Assembly (NCBI GenBank): GCA_023489425.1
Contig: JAMDCG010000056.1
Span: forward strand, 6,008 to 20,516
DNA from: Thermoplasmatota archaeon
Lineage (GTDB): Archaea > Thermoplasmatota > Thermoplasmata > Thermoplasmatales > Thermoplasmataceae
Reading direction: 5' to 3'
Length of the DNA: 14,509 nt
In this document: piece by piece, positions 1 through 8,600 of the stretch
Layout: the number at the start of each line of letters is the position of its first letter
How positions within the stretch are numbered: the first letter of the stretch is position 1
Made by a program: the position numbers and the translations under genes
The notes under the pieces: model-generated
The model's database searches: none
What the model saw: the letters and a program-made list of their open reading frames with translations, nothing else
Told to the model about the DNA's origin: nothing

Positions 1-470
1 GGGAAATACCATCCAGGAAATCCAGGTAATGCGTTGATCAGGACAACAAAATAATATCCTTCGTAGAATAGGGCTGATATTATTATTGACGTTCCCCGCT
101 TGAAGTATAGATTCAGTGTCTCGATTCCAACCAGTGCAAATATGGTTTGCTCAAAGAATGAGGGGTAGTAGAATGATTCCATTAGATATGATACTTCAGC
201 TGTCCCAAGGTTCATCACCAGTATAATATAGACCCAGACGAACAGTGCGGAAACAAGCAGTATTATCCATTTCAACGAAACCAGTCCCCTAAGTATTTTC
301 TTTCCATTCAATCCGTAAAGTGACAGGAATGTGATTGAAAATAGTGGCTCAATCAGTATGATGTAAAAGAAATATTTTCCAAAATTACTGTACCTGTATG
401 TCAGGAAATTAAGAAGAACTGATAAAGTGAGTATGGAGATGCCAAAAATAAAAGTTCCCTTCTTTTCCAT
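1..470 (-). CDS. Unknown multi-pass membrane protein (3' end outside window)
   Basis: About 156 residues can be read from the ATG at 468-470 to the window edge without a stop, so the C-terminus is missing. The sequence is strongly hydrophobic, with probable membrane segments near residues 6-24, 32-54, 65-88, 107-123 and 127-147 separated by short polar loops such as YGLNGKK and YFKRGTS. I recognise no catalytic motif or family. It starts 6 bases after the heme O synthase stop, so it is probably the last visible gene of the oxidase operon. An assembly factor, a copper or heme handling protein, or an unrelated integral membrane protein are all possible; operon position is the only support for a respiratory role. 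No good Shine-Dalgarno sequence precedes the ATG. Confidence 0.6.
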   Translation of the reverse strand, partial: MEKKGTFIFGISILTLSVLLNFLTYRYSNFGKYFFYIILIEPLFSITFLSLYGLNGKKILRGLVSLKWIILLVSALFVWVYIILVMNLGTAEVSYLMESFYYPSFFEQTIFALVGIETLNLYFKRGTSIIISALFYEGYYFVVLINALPGFPGWYF

Positions 471-476
471 ATTGAT

Positions 477-1358
477 CTATTTCAATATGGTAAAAGTGGA
501 TATTATGATTAAGATCAGAGCTATGGTAAGATATCCGTTTGTATAGGAAAAAAGCTTCCTGTACTCCTTGGCTTCTCCCTTTCGCCTGAAATAATAATAT
601 GATGGAACAAGGATCCACAGTGCCAGAGGAACAGACGCCAGTCCATAGATGAGATTCAGCCCAATTCGTGTATAGACAAATGGAATGATGGTTACTATGG
701 CAAGAAAAATGGAATTTATCAAAATGTATTTTCTGGTAACTGCAACTCCCTTGACAGCTGGTAGCATTGGTATATTTGCGGAAGAATAATCATCCCTGTA
801 TTTTATGGCCAGTGACCAGAAGTGAGTCGGTGTCCATACAAAGACCAGAACCGCTATGAATATTGCTGCAGGAGTTACGGTTCCTGATATTGCGGCTGAG
901 CCAGCAAGTGCAGGAAAGCTTCCTGCAACTCCTCCAAATACAATATTCAGGTCAGTCCTTCTTTTCAGCACTACTGTATACAGAAAGGCATAGCTGAGGA
1001 AACCTGCTATTATGTAGATGACTGAAATATAATTGAGAAATGAGAACCCAACTATCATGGATGTCGCAAACAGAGCTATAAGGAGAATGATCATCTTTGA
1101 TTTGTTCCTGTAAACAACCTTTCTCCTGTTTGAAACTCGTTCCATTTTTGAATCAATGTCTGTATCATATATGTTGTTGAAAACTCCTGATGCCATTGAG
1201 GCAAGTGAGCCCGATACAAGGAGTGGAATCAGAAAAATTATATCCTTGAATGATCCTGTGTATGTGAAAAAACCTGCAACTGCAACCAGATCAATGAGAA
1301 ATGTAATCTCAAGTTTAAAAATGTTGTTAAAAAAAGAAAAGTTCCATTTCTGTTCCAA
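477..1358 (-). CDS. cyoE: Protoheme IX farnesyltransferase (heme O synthase)
   Basis: This integral membrane prenyltransferase of the UbiA superfamily attaches a farnesyl group to heme B to make heme O for heme-copper oxidases. The 293 residues match the usual family length. The first aspartate-rich motif is NNIYDTDID at residues 61-69, followed by the typical KMERxxNR at 71-78. The second conserved block runs from about 175 to 204 with TPTHFW, then KYRDDY, then NIPMLPAVKG, which is diagnostic for CyoE/CtaB rather than other UbiA enzymes. About eight or nine hydrophobic segments are visible. Its ATG directly follows the stop of the cupredoxin gene, in an operon with oxidase subunits I and II, so it very likely serves that oxidase. 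No heme A synthase is encoded in the window, so whether the final cofactor is heme O or A cannot be told here. Confidence 0.95.
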   Translation of the reverse strand: MEQKWNFSFFNNIFKLEITFLIDLVAVAGFFTYTGSFKDIIFLIPLLVSGSLASMASGVFNNIYDTDIDSKMERVSNRRKVVYRNKSKMIILLIALFATSMIVGFSFLNYISVIYIIAGFLSYAFLYTVVLKRRTDLNIVFGGVAGSFPALAGSAAISGTVTPAAIFIAVLVFVWTPTHFWSLAIKYRDDYSSANIPMLPAVKGVAVTRKYILINSIFLAIVTIIPFVYTRIGLNLIYGLASVPLALWILVPSYYYFRRKGEAKEYRKLFSYTNGYLTIALILIIISTFTILK

Positions 1359-2024
1359 CTAAAACACCGGCAAGTCTCTTGCTTCTAAATTAACTTCAGT
1401 CTTCACCAGGTTGTGAAGATTGAAAGTGTTTAATAGGTTTAACGGTGACAGAGATGGGTTTCCATTGCTTTTATGTGCATTGTGACCCGCAATTGGCTGG
1501 GATACAATGGACGATGATGCTGTTCCACTGGCCGTGCCATTTACCTGTATTCTTGCAAGCATTGTTGTAGGATGTACCTCACACCAGTATGTATAATTTC
1601 CAGGCTGGAAGAATATATAGGATTTTGATACCGGATGACCGGGTATTTGTGTTAGTTCTCCAGTTGTTACAATGGTTAAACCAGTAGCAGCATTTTCATA
1701 TGCAGTCAGAACAGTTCCAGGAACATAATTTTTATCCTTATTAATTGTTAATGTGTGTGGGAGATTGTCTTCCTCTATAACTGTGAAACAGATCTTGTAG
1801 TCAAGCGGAAGATATAATGTTGGATTAATTGGACCGTGAGAATAGTTCCATCCACTTGCATCAGCGTATATAGTTTCATTTATTGTTCCTTTTACCTTAA
1901 GTCCAGCTGGGTCTATCAAGCCTCCTCCAGAAGAAGTAGGTGCAGATAGAACAAATGTCAATGACAACCCAACAAGAAGAATTATTACTATTCCATATAC
2001 TACTCCTAATTTTCCTTTATTCAA
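1359..2024 (-). CDS. Membrane-anchored type 1 (blue) copper protein, cupredoxin
   Basis: This 221-residue protein has one N-terminal hydrophobic segment (about residues 8-27), acting as uncleaved anchor or signal peptide, and then an extracytoplasmic cupredoxin domain. Counted from the TTG start, the copper ligands are H90 (in LPHTLTI) and C148, H151, M155 (in CEVHPTTM), a complete His-Cys-His-Met set. The CxxHxxxM loop resembles short-loop cupredoxins such as amicyanin or plastocyanin more than rusticyanin or sulfocyanin. A polar tail of about 50 residues follows. It lies between subunit I and cyoE, so it is the natural candidate for donating electrons to CuA of subunit II. An in-frame GTG at 2031-2033 would lengthen it by three residues, but that codon lies inside a strong Shine-Dalgarno sequence, so TTG at 2022-2024 is preferred. 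Confidence 0.88.
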   Translation of the reverse strand: MNKGKLGVVYGIVIILLVGLSLTFVLSAPTSSGGGLIDPAGLKVKGTINETIYADASGWNYSHGPINPTLYLPLDYKICFTVIEEDNLPHTLTINKDKNYVPGTVLTAYENAATGLTIVTTGELTQIPGHPVSKSYIFFQPGNYTYWCEVHPTTMLARIQVNGTASGTASSSIVSQPIAGHNAHKSNGNPSLSPLNLLNTFNLHNLVKTEVNLEARDLPVF

Positions 2025-2025
2025 A

Positions 2026-3747
2026 TTATTCACCTCCTACAGCTGACGGATTCCCAAGAGGTTCTGGTTTCTGTTCCAGTGATGGTTCTTCGTTGTTATA
2101 TGTATCTTCGAAAGCATTGTTTGTTGTTGTACTTGGCTCATCAAGCATGGACTTTATAAGGTTTGCAAGGAAGAACAGCTGACCGATTCCGATAATGACT
2201 CCACCTGCGATAGCAATATCCTGATATACCTGGAATCTTGCAAAGTATCCAGATACGTATCTGGGCATGCCGAGGAACCCTCCTATGGTCCATCCCATTG
2301 ACATTATGAATGATCCGATTGCAGTTAGGGCCATATGCCATGTGGCGAGACGCTGGTCATACTTCCTGCCCCTGGTTATTGTTGGCCACAGCATATATAC
2401 TGAGGCAAAGATGATTCCGGTAGTGATTCCCATGAAGATGAAATGGAAATGCCCCGTAACCCAGTATGTTCCATGTACCTGTATATTCACGACTAGCATT
2501 GATTGCATAACCCCTGTTATTCCACCTATTATGAAATCAAATATTCCATTGATTACAAACAGCATTGGTGTTGAGAGTCGAATTTTGTCCGCAGTCCACA
2601 TAGATGCTATATAGTTGAATATGGTGATTGCAGACGGGATAACTACAAGGAATGATGCTGTTGAAAAGAACAATCCCCACTGAATGCCAAAGCCTGAATT
2701 CAGTAGATGATGTCCCCATACCAGTTCTGATAATGGCATCAATAATGCCAGACCGACCACTCCAGAAGTATAACTGAATATCTTTTTACCTGTGAATTTT
2801 GGTATAATTTCGTAAATCAATCCAAATTCCGGCAGGATTGCAATATATACGATTGGATGCCCCCATATCCAGAACAGTTCTGCAAACGACAGTGGAGAAC
2901 TTGCACCTGCGACACCGGTGAAAAATATGGGGTTGAAGAAATCATAGAACAGCATTACTAGAGCGGACATAAGGAAAGGTGCAGAGGCCAGGAACATCAA
3001 TAATGTGAAAAGTACACTCCATGCAAATAGAGGCATTTTCGTAAGTGGTACATTATCACCACGATCCATTATGATCATTCTTATCACAACTATTGCAGCG
3101 ATTGTTATACCGATGAATATCATTTCCAGACCTATAACGGCAAGCCAGTTGTAAGCTCCAGCTCCATATGGGTTCAACTGAAGAGCGAGTGGTGGGTAGA
3201 AATACCATCTTGTGGATGTCCTGGAAAGAAGGATAAAGACACCGCCTAGTAGATATATCCAGAATGCCGTAGATGAAATTGAACCATATTTATCAGCCTT
3301 TACCTTCAGGAATGAAGGAAGCAGATAGTAGGCTATTCCCATTGCTCCACCAAGAGCCCACATATATATCATAAGTATTGAGTGCTCTGTTGTCAGCACG
3401 TCGTAAAGTACTTCTCTACCAGCAAAAAGAGTTGGATTCGGTTCAACAAGACTCACTCTCATCAACAAGCCGAATGATCCAGCTATGAAGAAGAATACTA
3501 TTGCGCTCATTATATATCTCATTCCAATGCTTTTGGAATCATTCAGAACAAAATTGTTTGGAGATAGGAATCCTCCATTCTTCTTATTTTCTCTCAGGTA
3601 GGAACCGTAATCATAGTAATTATCCTCATTTGCTGCAACGTCTGCCTCTGTTTTTGCATTCAAGTATTTATAATACATGAAGAATAGAATTGCAAAACCT
3701 ATTGAAAGAATCAGGGATAACTCAACGAGAAGTGTAGTTGATGACAT
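2026..3747 (-). CDS. coxA: Heme-copper terminal oxidase subunit I, B-family-like
   Basis: This is the catalytic subunit that reduces O2 to water and pumps protons, with about 13 membrane helices in 573 residues. All metal ligands are visible: low-spin heme H122 (in TTEHSILM) and H435, high-spin heme H433 (both in TGHFHF), and CuB H297 (WGHPIVY), H346 and H347 (WGHHLL). Y301 is the cross-linked tyrosine position. HPIVY lacks the glutamate of A1-type HPEVY, and the following LPxxxxIYxxxPK pattern and WVxGHFH resemble the ba3-type B family, so I favour that family; an alignment must settle it. An extra N-terminal helix precedes a polar stretch (31-74), and the C-terminal 30 residues are acidic and polar. 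The start overlaps the subunit II stop by one base (TAATG). Confidence 0.95.
   Translation of the reverse strand: MSSTTLLVELSLILSIGFAILFFMYYKYLNAKTEADVAANEDNYYDYGSYLRENKKNGGFLSPNNFVLNDSKSIGMRYIMSAIVFFFIAGSFGLLMRVSLVEPNPTLFAGREVLYDVLTTEHSILMIYMWALGGAMGIAYYLLPSFLKVKADKYGSISSTAFWIYLLGGVFILLSRTSTRWYFYPPLALQLNPYGAGAYNWLAVIGLEMIFIGITIAAIVVIRMIIMDRGDNVPLTKMPLFAWSVLFTLLMFLASAPFLMSALVMLFYDFFNPIFFTGVAGASSPLSFAELFWIWGHPIVYIAILPEFGLIYEIIPKFTGKKIFSYTSGVVGLALLMPLSELVWGHHLLNSGFGIQWGLFFSTASFLVVIPSAITIFNYIASMWTADKIRLSTPMLFVINGIFDFIIGGITGVMQSMLVVNIQVHGTYWVTGHFHFIFMGITTGIIFASVYMLWPTITRGRKYDQRLATWHMALTAIGSFIMSMGWTIGGFLGMPRYVSGYFARFQVYQDIAIAGGVIIGIGQLFFLANLIKSMLDEPSTTTNNAFEDTYNNEEPSLEQKPEPLGNPSAVGGE
2030..2038 (-). 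promoter_or_regulatory. Shine-Dalgarno AGGAGGTGA inside the 3' end of the subunit I gene
   Basis: The minus strand reads AGGAGGTGA, a perfect archaeal ribosome binding site, followed after five bases by TTG. It is formed by the last codons of subunit I (Gly-Gly-Glu) plus the start of its stop codon region. The in-frame GTG lies inside the site and so cannot be served by it. This decides the TTG start of the copper protein. Confidence 0.8.
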
Positions 3748-4226
3748 TACTTAACCACCGTCAAATATCCTCTCATGAGGTAATGATCGTACCCACAGTA
3801 CTCTACACACTCGAATATGAACACACCGGTATGAATTGGCGTGAATGTTATGGTATTATTCTGCCCTGGTACTGCATAGATCTGGATGTCAAACTGTGCT
3901 ATATAGAGGTCGTGTATAACCGCAAATTGATGAGAACCTTTCGAAGAACTGACAATCAGTGTGTAAGTCGTATTGACATGTATGGTTAATGAATCAGTAC
4001 AGGTATGCGTCCCTGTGGCATTTTCCTTTGTAAAGATCCATGCCCACTGCTCCCCGGTAACGTCAATGATATGATTGTCAGGGTTTATGTTCGTGTGGGG
4101 CGTCTCTTTTGTGGCTATAGAAAACGCAGGTAGACCAGTAGTATAAATATTTAATCCAGCTGCTGCACCCAGCACAACCAATACACCTATAAGCCATAAT
4201 GCTTCAATTTTCATTTTTTTATTCAT
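3747..4226 (-). CDS. coxB: Terminal oxidase subunit II with intact CuA site
   Basis: This short subunit II of 159 residues has one N-terminal membrane helix (about 9-30) and an extracytoplasmic CuA domain that accepts electrons and passes them to subunit I. The CuA ligands are all present: H105 (VIHDLY), C140, E142, C144, H148 and M151 in the pattern CxExCGxxHxxM. The aromatic QWAW at 60-63 corresponds to the conserved entry site for electrons. An intact CuA site means the oxidase takes electrons from a soluble or anchored carrier, here probably the neighbouring cupredoxin, rather than directly from quinol. A single helix and short length match subunit II of B-family oxidases. Its ATG overlaps the upstream stop as ATGA, and its stop overlaps the subunit I start as TAATG, so translation is likely coupled. 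Confidence 0.95.
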   Translation of the reverse strand: MNKKMKIEALWLIGVLVVLGAAAGLNIYTTGLPAFSIATKETPHTNINPDNHIIDVTGEQWAWIFTKENATGTHTCTDSLTIHVNTTYTLIVSSSKGSHQFAVIHDLYIAQFDIQIYAVPGQNNTITFTPIHTGVFIFECVEYCGYDHYLMRGYLTVVK

Positions 4227-4471
4227 CTAAAATCCTCCCACTGGTGACTCCTGTCTCCCTTCTTAAATACTGGATAGAACAGTAAAAGACTGGTAAAGAC
4301 TCCAGAAGCTATTCCTGCTCCATACAAAGGAGAGGCATAGGTTGCCTCAATCTGCCCTTGTGTAGTCGCCTCATAACCTGTCAGGAAAATTGTCAACAGG
4401 ATGCTGCTCACGATTCCAACAATTATAGAAATAATGAGGAAAATAGTTACAACATTTGCCCCTTTGCTCAT
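4223..4471 (-). CDS. Small two-helix membrane protein, first gene of the oxidase operon
   Basis: The protein has 82 residues with two hydrophobic segments, about 6-32 and 49-68, joined by a loop (YEATTQGQIEATYASP) and ending in a charged tail (KKGDRSHQWEDFR). I recognise no named family. It overlaps subunit II by four bases (ATGA) and is the first gene after an AT-rich promoter-like stretch, so it is probably made in fixed ratio with the oxidase. By analogy with small accessory subunits of other heme-copper oxidases (subunit IIa or IV), a structural role is plausible, but this is inference from position. A short GGTGA lies three bases before the ATG. Confidence 0.75.
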   Translation of the reverse strand: MSKGANVVTIFLIISIIVGIVSSILLTIFLTGYEATTQGQIEATYASPLYGAGIASGVFTSLLLFYPVFKKGDRSHQWEDFR

Positions 4472-4512
4472 AAATCACCAATTATTAATTTTTATTAATA
4501 GTTTATGTTTCG
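4472..4512 (-). promoter_or_regulatory. Probable promoter of the oxidase operon
   Basis: The short gap between mbf1 and the oxidase operon is AT-rich. On the minus strand it contains TATTAATAAA (4491-4500) and, farther upstream, AAACATAAAC. Either could act as a TATA box; the first is centred about 25 bases before the ATG, which would give a near-leaderless transcript. The precise box is uncertain, and read-through from mbf1 is also possible. Confidence 0.4.
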
Positions 4513-4514
4513 CC

Positions 4515-4955
4515 TCAGAACTTTTCAACCAGTTTTATTTTAAGAAAAAGCTCTATTTTCCTTGCTGTTTTTATATCAGGTTTAAGGCTTCCTCTTTCAA
4601 TTGCTGCGATGGATGTTCTTTTCTCTTTTATTTTGGCGGCAAATTCATCCTGCGTCAACCCCGTTTTTTCTCTTGTTTCCCTGATCAGGACAGCATAGTC
4701 AGGCACTATTTCAAGCTCATCTATGTCTGTCTCTCTACCTGGCTTCTTCCTGGGTTTTTGTTGCGGTATGAATACCGGTTGGGTACTTGTATTAGTTAGA
4801 CTGTAGCTTGAAACGCTTTTGACAACCGGCTTATTCCTATAATTTTCAAGTGGAGTTCCAAATTTCTCGCAATTACTGCATACTGCCATAACTGCCCCGT
4901 CAATTTTTACCTTCTTAAGATGATCGGTCTTTTTACCACATAATTCACATTCCAT
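4515..4955 (-). CDS. Archaeal MBF1-like transcription factor (zinc ribbon plus HTH)
   Basis: The protein is a homologue of multiprotein bridging factor 1. Counted from the ATG at 4953-4955 it has 146 residues. An N-terminal zinc ribbon uses C3, C6, C26 and C29 (CELC and CSNC). A basic, proline-rich linker with RKKPGR follows, then an XRE/Cro-type helix-turn-helix from about residue 87 to the end, with GLTQDEFAAKI and the recognition region RTSIAAIERG. In archaea MBF1 has been linked to translation and ribosome association as well as transcription; which applies here cannot be seen. An in-frame GTG nine bases upstream is possible but lies within the ribosome binding site. It faces the same way as the oxidase operon, 43 bases upstream of it, and probably has its own promoter. 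Confidence 0.93.
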   Translation of the reverse strand: MECELCGKKTDHLKKVKIDGAVMAVCSNCEKFGTPLENYRNKPVVKSVSSYSLTNTSTQPVFIPQQKPRKKPGRETDIDELEIVPDYAVLIRETREKTGLTQDEFAAKIKEKRTSIAAIERGSLKPDIKTARKIELFLKIKLVEKF

Positions 4956-4960
4956 ACAAT

Positions 4961-5001
4961 TCACTCCCTTTAATTTGTCATTTTCATTATGCTTATTTAC
5001 T
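4961..5001 (-). promoter_or_regulatory. Promoter and ribosome binding site of mbf1
   Basis: On the minus strand GTAAATAAGC (4991-5000) is a good TATA box candidate preceded by a purine-rich stretch suited to a BRE. It predicts a start near 4970. AAGGGAGTGA (4961-4970) is then the Shine-Dalgarno sequence, five bases before the ATG at 4955. The in-frame GTG at 4962-4964 overlaps this site, which argues against its use. Confidence 0.55.
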
Positions 5002-5039
5002 TTTTTCCTTTTCGGGCATTTTTTGCATGATTATAACGT

Positions 5040-5654
5040 TCAAATGAATCCATGGCCAAGAGCAACGAGAAAAGTGACTGAGAAAGCCAGTTCAATTATG
5101 TATATATAAAGATTCCATTTCAGGATACTGTATCCTGGAAGAGGGGGAATTGGCAAGGATGAAAATACTGCAACCATTAAGCTTGAACCGCTGATTATAA
5201 GAAATATTTCGCTTAGTGCTCCAGAACTGATAAAAGAGAAGCCTGAGAATATGGCCCCAAACATCATATTCGCAAAGGGAGCACTAAGAGCTATTTTCCC
5301 TTCTATTTCATTGTTGGCTGAACCCACGATCCTTGTACTTCCCGGAAGCGATATAATAAAGCCAAATATGGAAGTTAGTAAGGCGAATATAATGCCTGAA
5401 GTAAATAGAGTGAAATTAACCCTGTATCCATACCTGTCAGATAGAAAACTCATGCTGAAGTAGCTTAAACCTATTGCAATGAAAGACGAAAGCATTCCTG
5501 CAGGAAGCAGTAGAAACAGGAATTTTTCTGGTGTATAGCCAGATATGATATGTCTATAAGCAATGCTGAGAGCAAGTCCAAGAACTATGAATGAAATCAG
5601 GAAATCTTCCCCCATGGAATGATGCTGCCTGATGTTGAAGTTCAGGATATCCAT
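5040..5654 (-). CDS. Site-2 protease-like membrane protein lacking the HExxH active site
   Basis: The 204-residue, multi-pass protein resembles archaeal M50 site-2 protease homologues in layout: a helix ending in an RYG motif (74-76), then a helix with GFIISLPGSTRIVG (98-111), GKIALSAPFANMM (119-131), and a late LPIPPLPG (167-174) in place of the family's LPIPPLDG. The stretch that should carry HExxH, directly before RYG, reads SYFSMS (64-69), so both histidines and the glutamate are absent. The aspartate of the LDG motif is replaced by P173. If the homology is right, the protein cannot bind the catalytic zinc and is a pseudoprotease. It starts within the stop of the giant TPR gene (TAATG), so the two are co-translated and may form a complex. 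Family assignment is from motif memory and should be tested. Confidence 0.7.
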   Translation of the reverse strand: MDILNFNIRQHHSMGEDFLISFIVLGLALSIAYRHIISGYTPEKFLFLLLPAGMLSSFIAIGLSYFSMSFLSDRYGYRVNFTLFTSGIIFALLTSIFGFIISLPGSTRIVGSANNEIEGKIALSAPFANMMFGAIFSGFSFISSGALSEIFLIISGSSLMVAVFSSLPIPPLPGYSILKWNLYIYIIELAFSVTFLVALGHGFI

Positions 5655-8600
5655 TATGCAAAACCACCATCAAGGCTCTGCACGGCTGCCTTGAGCTTCA
5701 ATGCTCCCCTTATTCCAAGATTGAACTTTACGCTGTAAACAAATGGATTGGAATATGGCATGGAAGCAGCCTGCTGTAACAATTTTATTGTAAGTGGATC
5801 CTTCGGAATCTGCCGGACCTTGAAGTGATAATAAGAATCATCAACATAGTCCTTGATCATCTTTACCAGTTCTATATCCTTTGAACCGTTACCAAGGAAG
5901 AATATTGGCAACGTTAATTCCTCAACAGTACTTATACCGGTCTTTTTGTAAATATTCTTCATTATTCTGCATGATTCCTGCTCTAGATAGTCCATGTCAA
6001 TACCCTCAAGACTCGAAGGTGAGTTCAGGAACTCATATATTTCATCGATCATGTTCACCTTTATCTTTGTATACATGACTGCTTCTCTTTTATCCAGAAA
6101 TTTGTTGTGTTTTATGCAGGCCTTCATCAGTCTTTCTGATAGGATTATTATCTCTGCCCTGTTTTCTGTGTTCTTCAAAATGTTCATTAAATCAGTGAAT
6201 TTTTCCTGGGTGATCGTTTTCTGATGTTGCCGTGAAAGAAGATTCTCTGCAATATCGAAATTTTTTGTTCTGATTAGGGTGAGTGCTACTGTTTCTGTTG
6301 AGTCTCCATTTAGCAGATCTGGAAACATCTCATAGAGCTTCAGTACATCCTTGTAAAGGCCATTGTTGAAATTTATCCTTTCCATTCTTGCCAGGACTTC
6401 AATCTTATCTGTTCTGGGGGTATTCATTTTAAGGTACTGAAGGCAGTCCGTGTTTGCCTCCTCGAACTTTCCTGCTTCTGCAAGCTTTTCAATCAGAACA
6501 GTTATTATCCTTATATCCTCAGGATTGTTCCTGAAAAGCATCCTAAGAACCTCGAGACTTTCAGCACTCTTTTGCTCGGATATCATTCTCGAAGATATAT
6601 CCAGTCCAAGACTGGTGTTACTTGTCTTCTTGAGAAGTGCGATCAATTGAGTCCTGATTATTTTATTTTCCCAGTATTTGTCAATAATGTTCTCGAGAAC
6701 CACTTCCATTGACCCATCGATCTTGCTTATTCCCTTAATTGTACCTGCAAGTTTTTCAACATTACCGGAAGCTTCGTACAGTTTCAGGGTGAACGCCGAC
6801 TTATTTTTAAGCTGCTCAATGAAAGCTTCAGATTCCTTGAATTTACCCTGCTCTATTAATGATTCCACGAGTCCACCTGTAGTTTCTTCCCTGGGCTCTT
6901 CCTGTAAACTCTTCCTGAAGAAATGCTCTGCTGAAACTGGATCCTTGTTTACCAGGTAATAATCTCCAAGCATTGCATTTATTCCTGCAGGTAATTTTAA
7001 GGCTGAATATTCATTTATCACGCTGTCCAGTTCTTCCTTGCTACCGAATTCTTTCAGATCGAGGATATAGTTTATTATATCCTGTTCTTCGCTCGTTCTC
7101 ATTCTGCAGATCTTACTATCCAGGTTTATTATATCAAGTGCACTGTTTTCCCTCTTCCTGAACTGTCTCAGCACCCTCATTGACTGGATGGTTTCAACTC
7201 CAGAAAACTCTAGGAGGTCTATAAAATTCAGTAATTTTGTTTCATCTATCTTCAACAACCTTTCGTATATCAATATCCAGGGAACATGAAGTCCGCCTCC
7301 ACTATTGACTATTGCCTCAGTCTCCCTTATTATATTTTCAGCGTCCATTTCTTCCAGCCTTGCTTGAAGTAGTAATGCCCTGAAAGGACTCGCTGAAAGT
7401 TGGTTATACGCTGACTCGAGCCTTCCTATTTTTGTCTTGTTCAATCTTGGTGTATTCTCAGCAATAATTGAATAGAAGGTGGTGTATGGATCCTGATCCT
7501 TGATTGCATTAAGTAGTATTGATGATGCCTTTTCATAGTTCCTTTCCTTTAATAGGATATTTATTCTTGGATAATTATAGATACTAATGTCCTGATCAGG
7601 GTTTGCCCCATGTTGAGATAAGATCAGATTTATCTTTGATTCGGCCTCTTCATACCTGATTGTGTCAAGGTGTTTCCAGAGTTCATTTAAGGATATGAGA
7701 TTATTCAGAACTTCTCCCTCTATTAAGCCCTGTATTGCTGCAGAATCTTTTTCCTTTATAACATTTCCATAGATAGAATCTCTTATAATGTCCAGATAGG
7801 ATTTCACCTGAGAAGGTAATTTGTCACTGCTGGCAGAATAGATTGACCATCGTTCGTTTGTTCTCATAGAACTCAGCAACGCAATGTGAATACTGTCGCC
7901 AAGATACTGAAAATCTATGTTCCGGAATAACTCTAAAGCTTCTTTTATTCTTCCAGTCTCAATGCTTGAAAGTAAGATAAATGGCAATATTTCCTGATTG
8001 TTTCGGTCTATATTCTGTATTTGACTTATTTCCAGGATTTTATTCCACAATTTTCTGGTTTCAAGCTCCCTGAGAACAACAATGATGAATGAAGAATCAT
8101 CGGGAGATTCTGCAATATATTTTATACATTTCTGGAAATATTCATTCTCTTTACCTTCCTGCCGTGAAATCTCTGCATCAAGCTTGAGACCTAACTTTGA
8201 GTTTGCAGTTTCCCTGGTTGCCCTCGCCATGGTGGTCTTTGCCTTTTTATAATCTCCTTCATAGAGATATAACTGGGCTATGTAAAGTATGGATTTCTGT
8301 GAAAAATCTGTTTCTGGGCCAAGAGAACTCAGGTAGTCCAGTGCTTCTCTATAATTTTTTATTTTCACACATGCTTCTACGAAGGTTTCCTCCAACTGTT
8401 TTGTCGATCTCAGCAGACTTTTCCTTCTGGCAAGGAATGAAACGATCAGCTCCCATTCGCCTGATTTCCTCAATGCCTCGACATAGAGTTCTATTGCCTC
8501 CTGATTATTCTGTGAAACAGAGATTACCCTCTGCAGTATATCAATTGCCTTCTGGTATTCACCAACTTTTATGAAAAGGGAAGAAAGTCTTAAAAGGGAG

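Noticed and set aside
2267..2614. Open frame of 115 codons on the plus strand inside the subunit I gene
   Set aside because: It is antisense to highly conserved oxidase sequence and lacks start signals.
4965..5039. Possible terminator of the TPR/pseudoprotease operon
   Set aside because: No T-run or stable hairpin follows the stop on the minus strand; the stretch is better explained as the mbf1 promoter.
5600..5625. Two adjacent histidines near the start of the site-2 protease-like protein, considered as metal ligands
   Set aside because: They are not in an HExxH arrangement and lie before the first core membrane helix, so they do not restore a protease site.
8197..8574. Open frame of 125 codons on the plus strand inside the TPR gene
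   Set aside because: It has low-complexity composition typical of antisense frames and no family resemblance, and it is fully inside a well supported gene.
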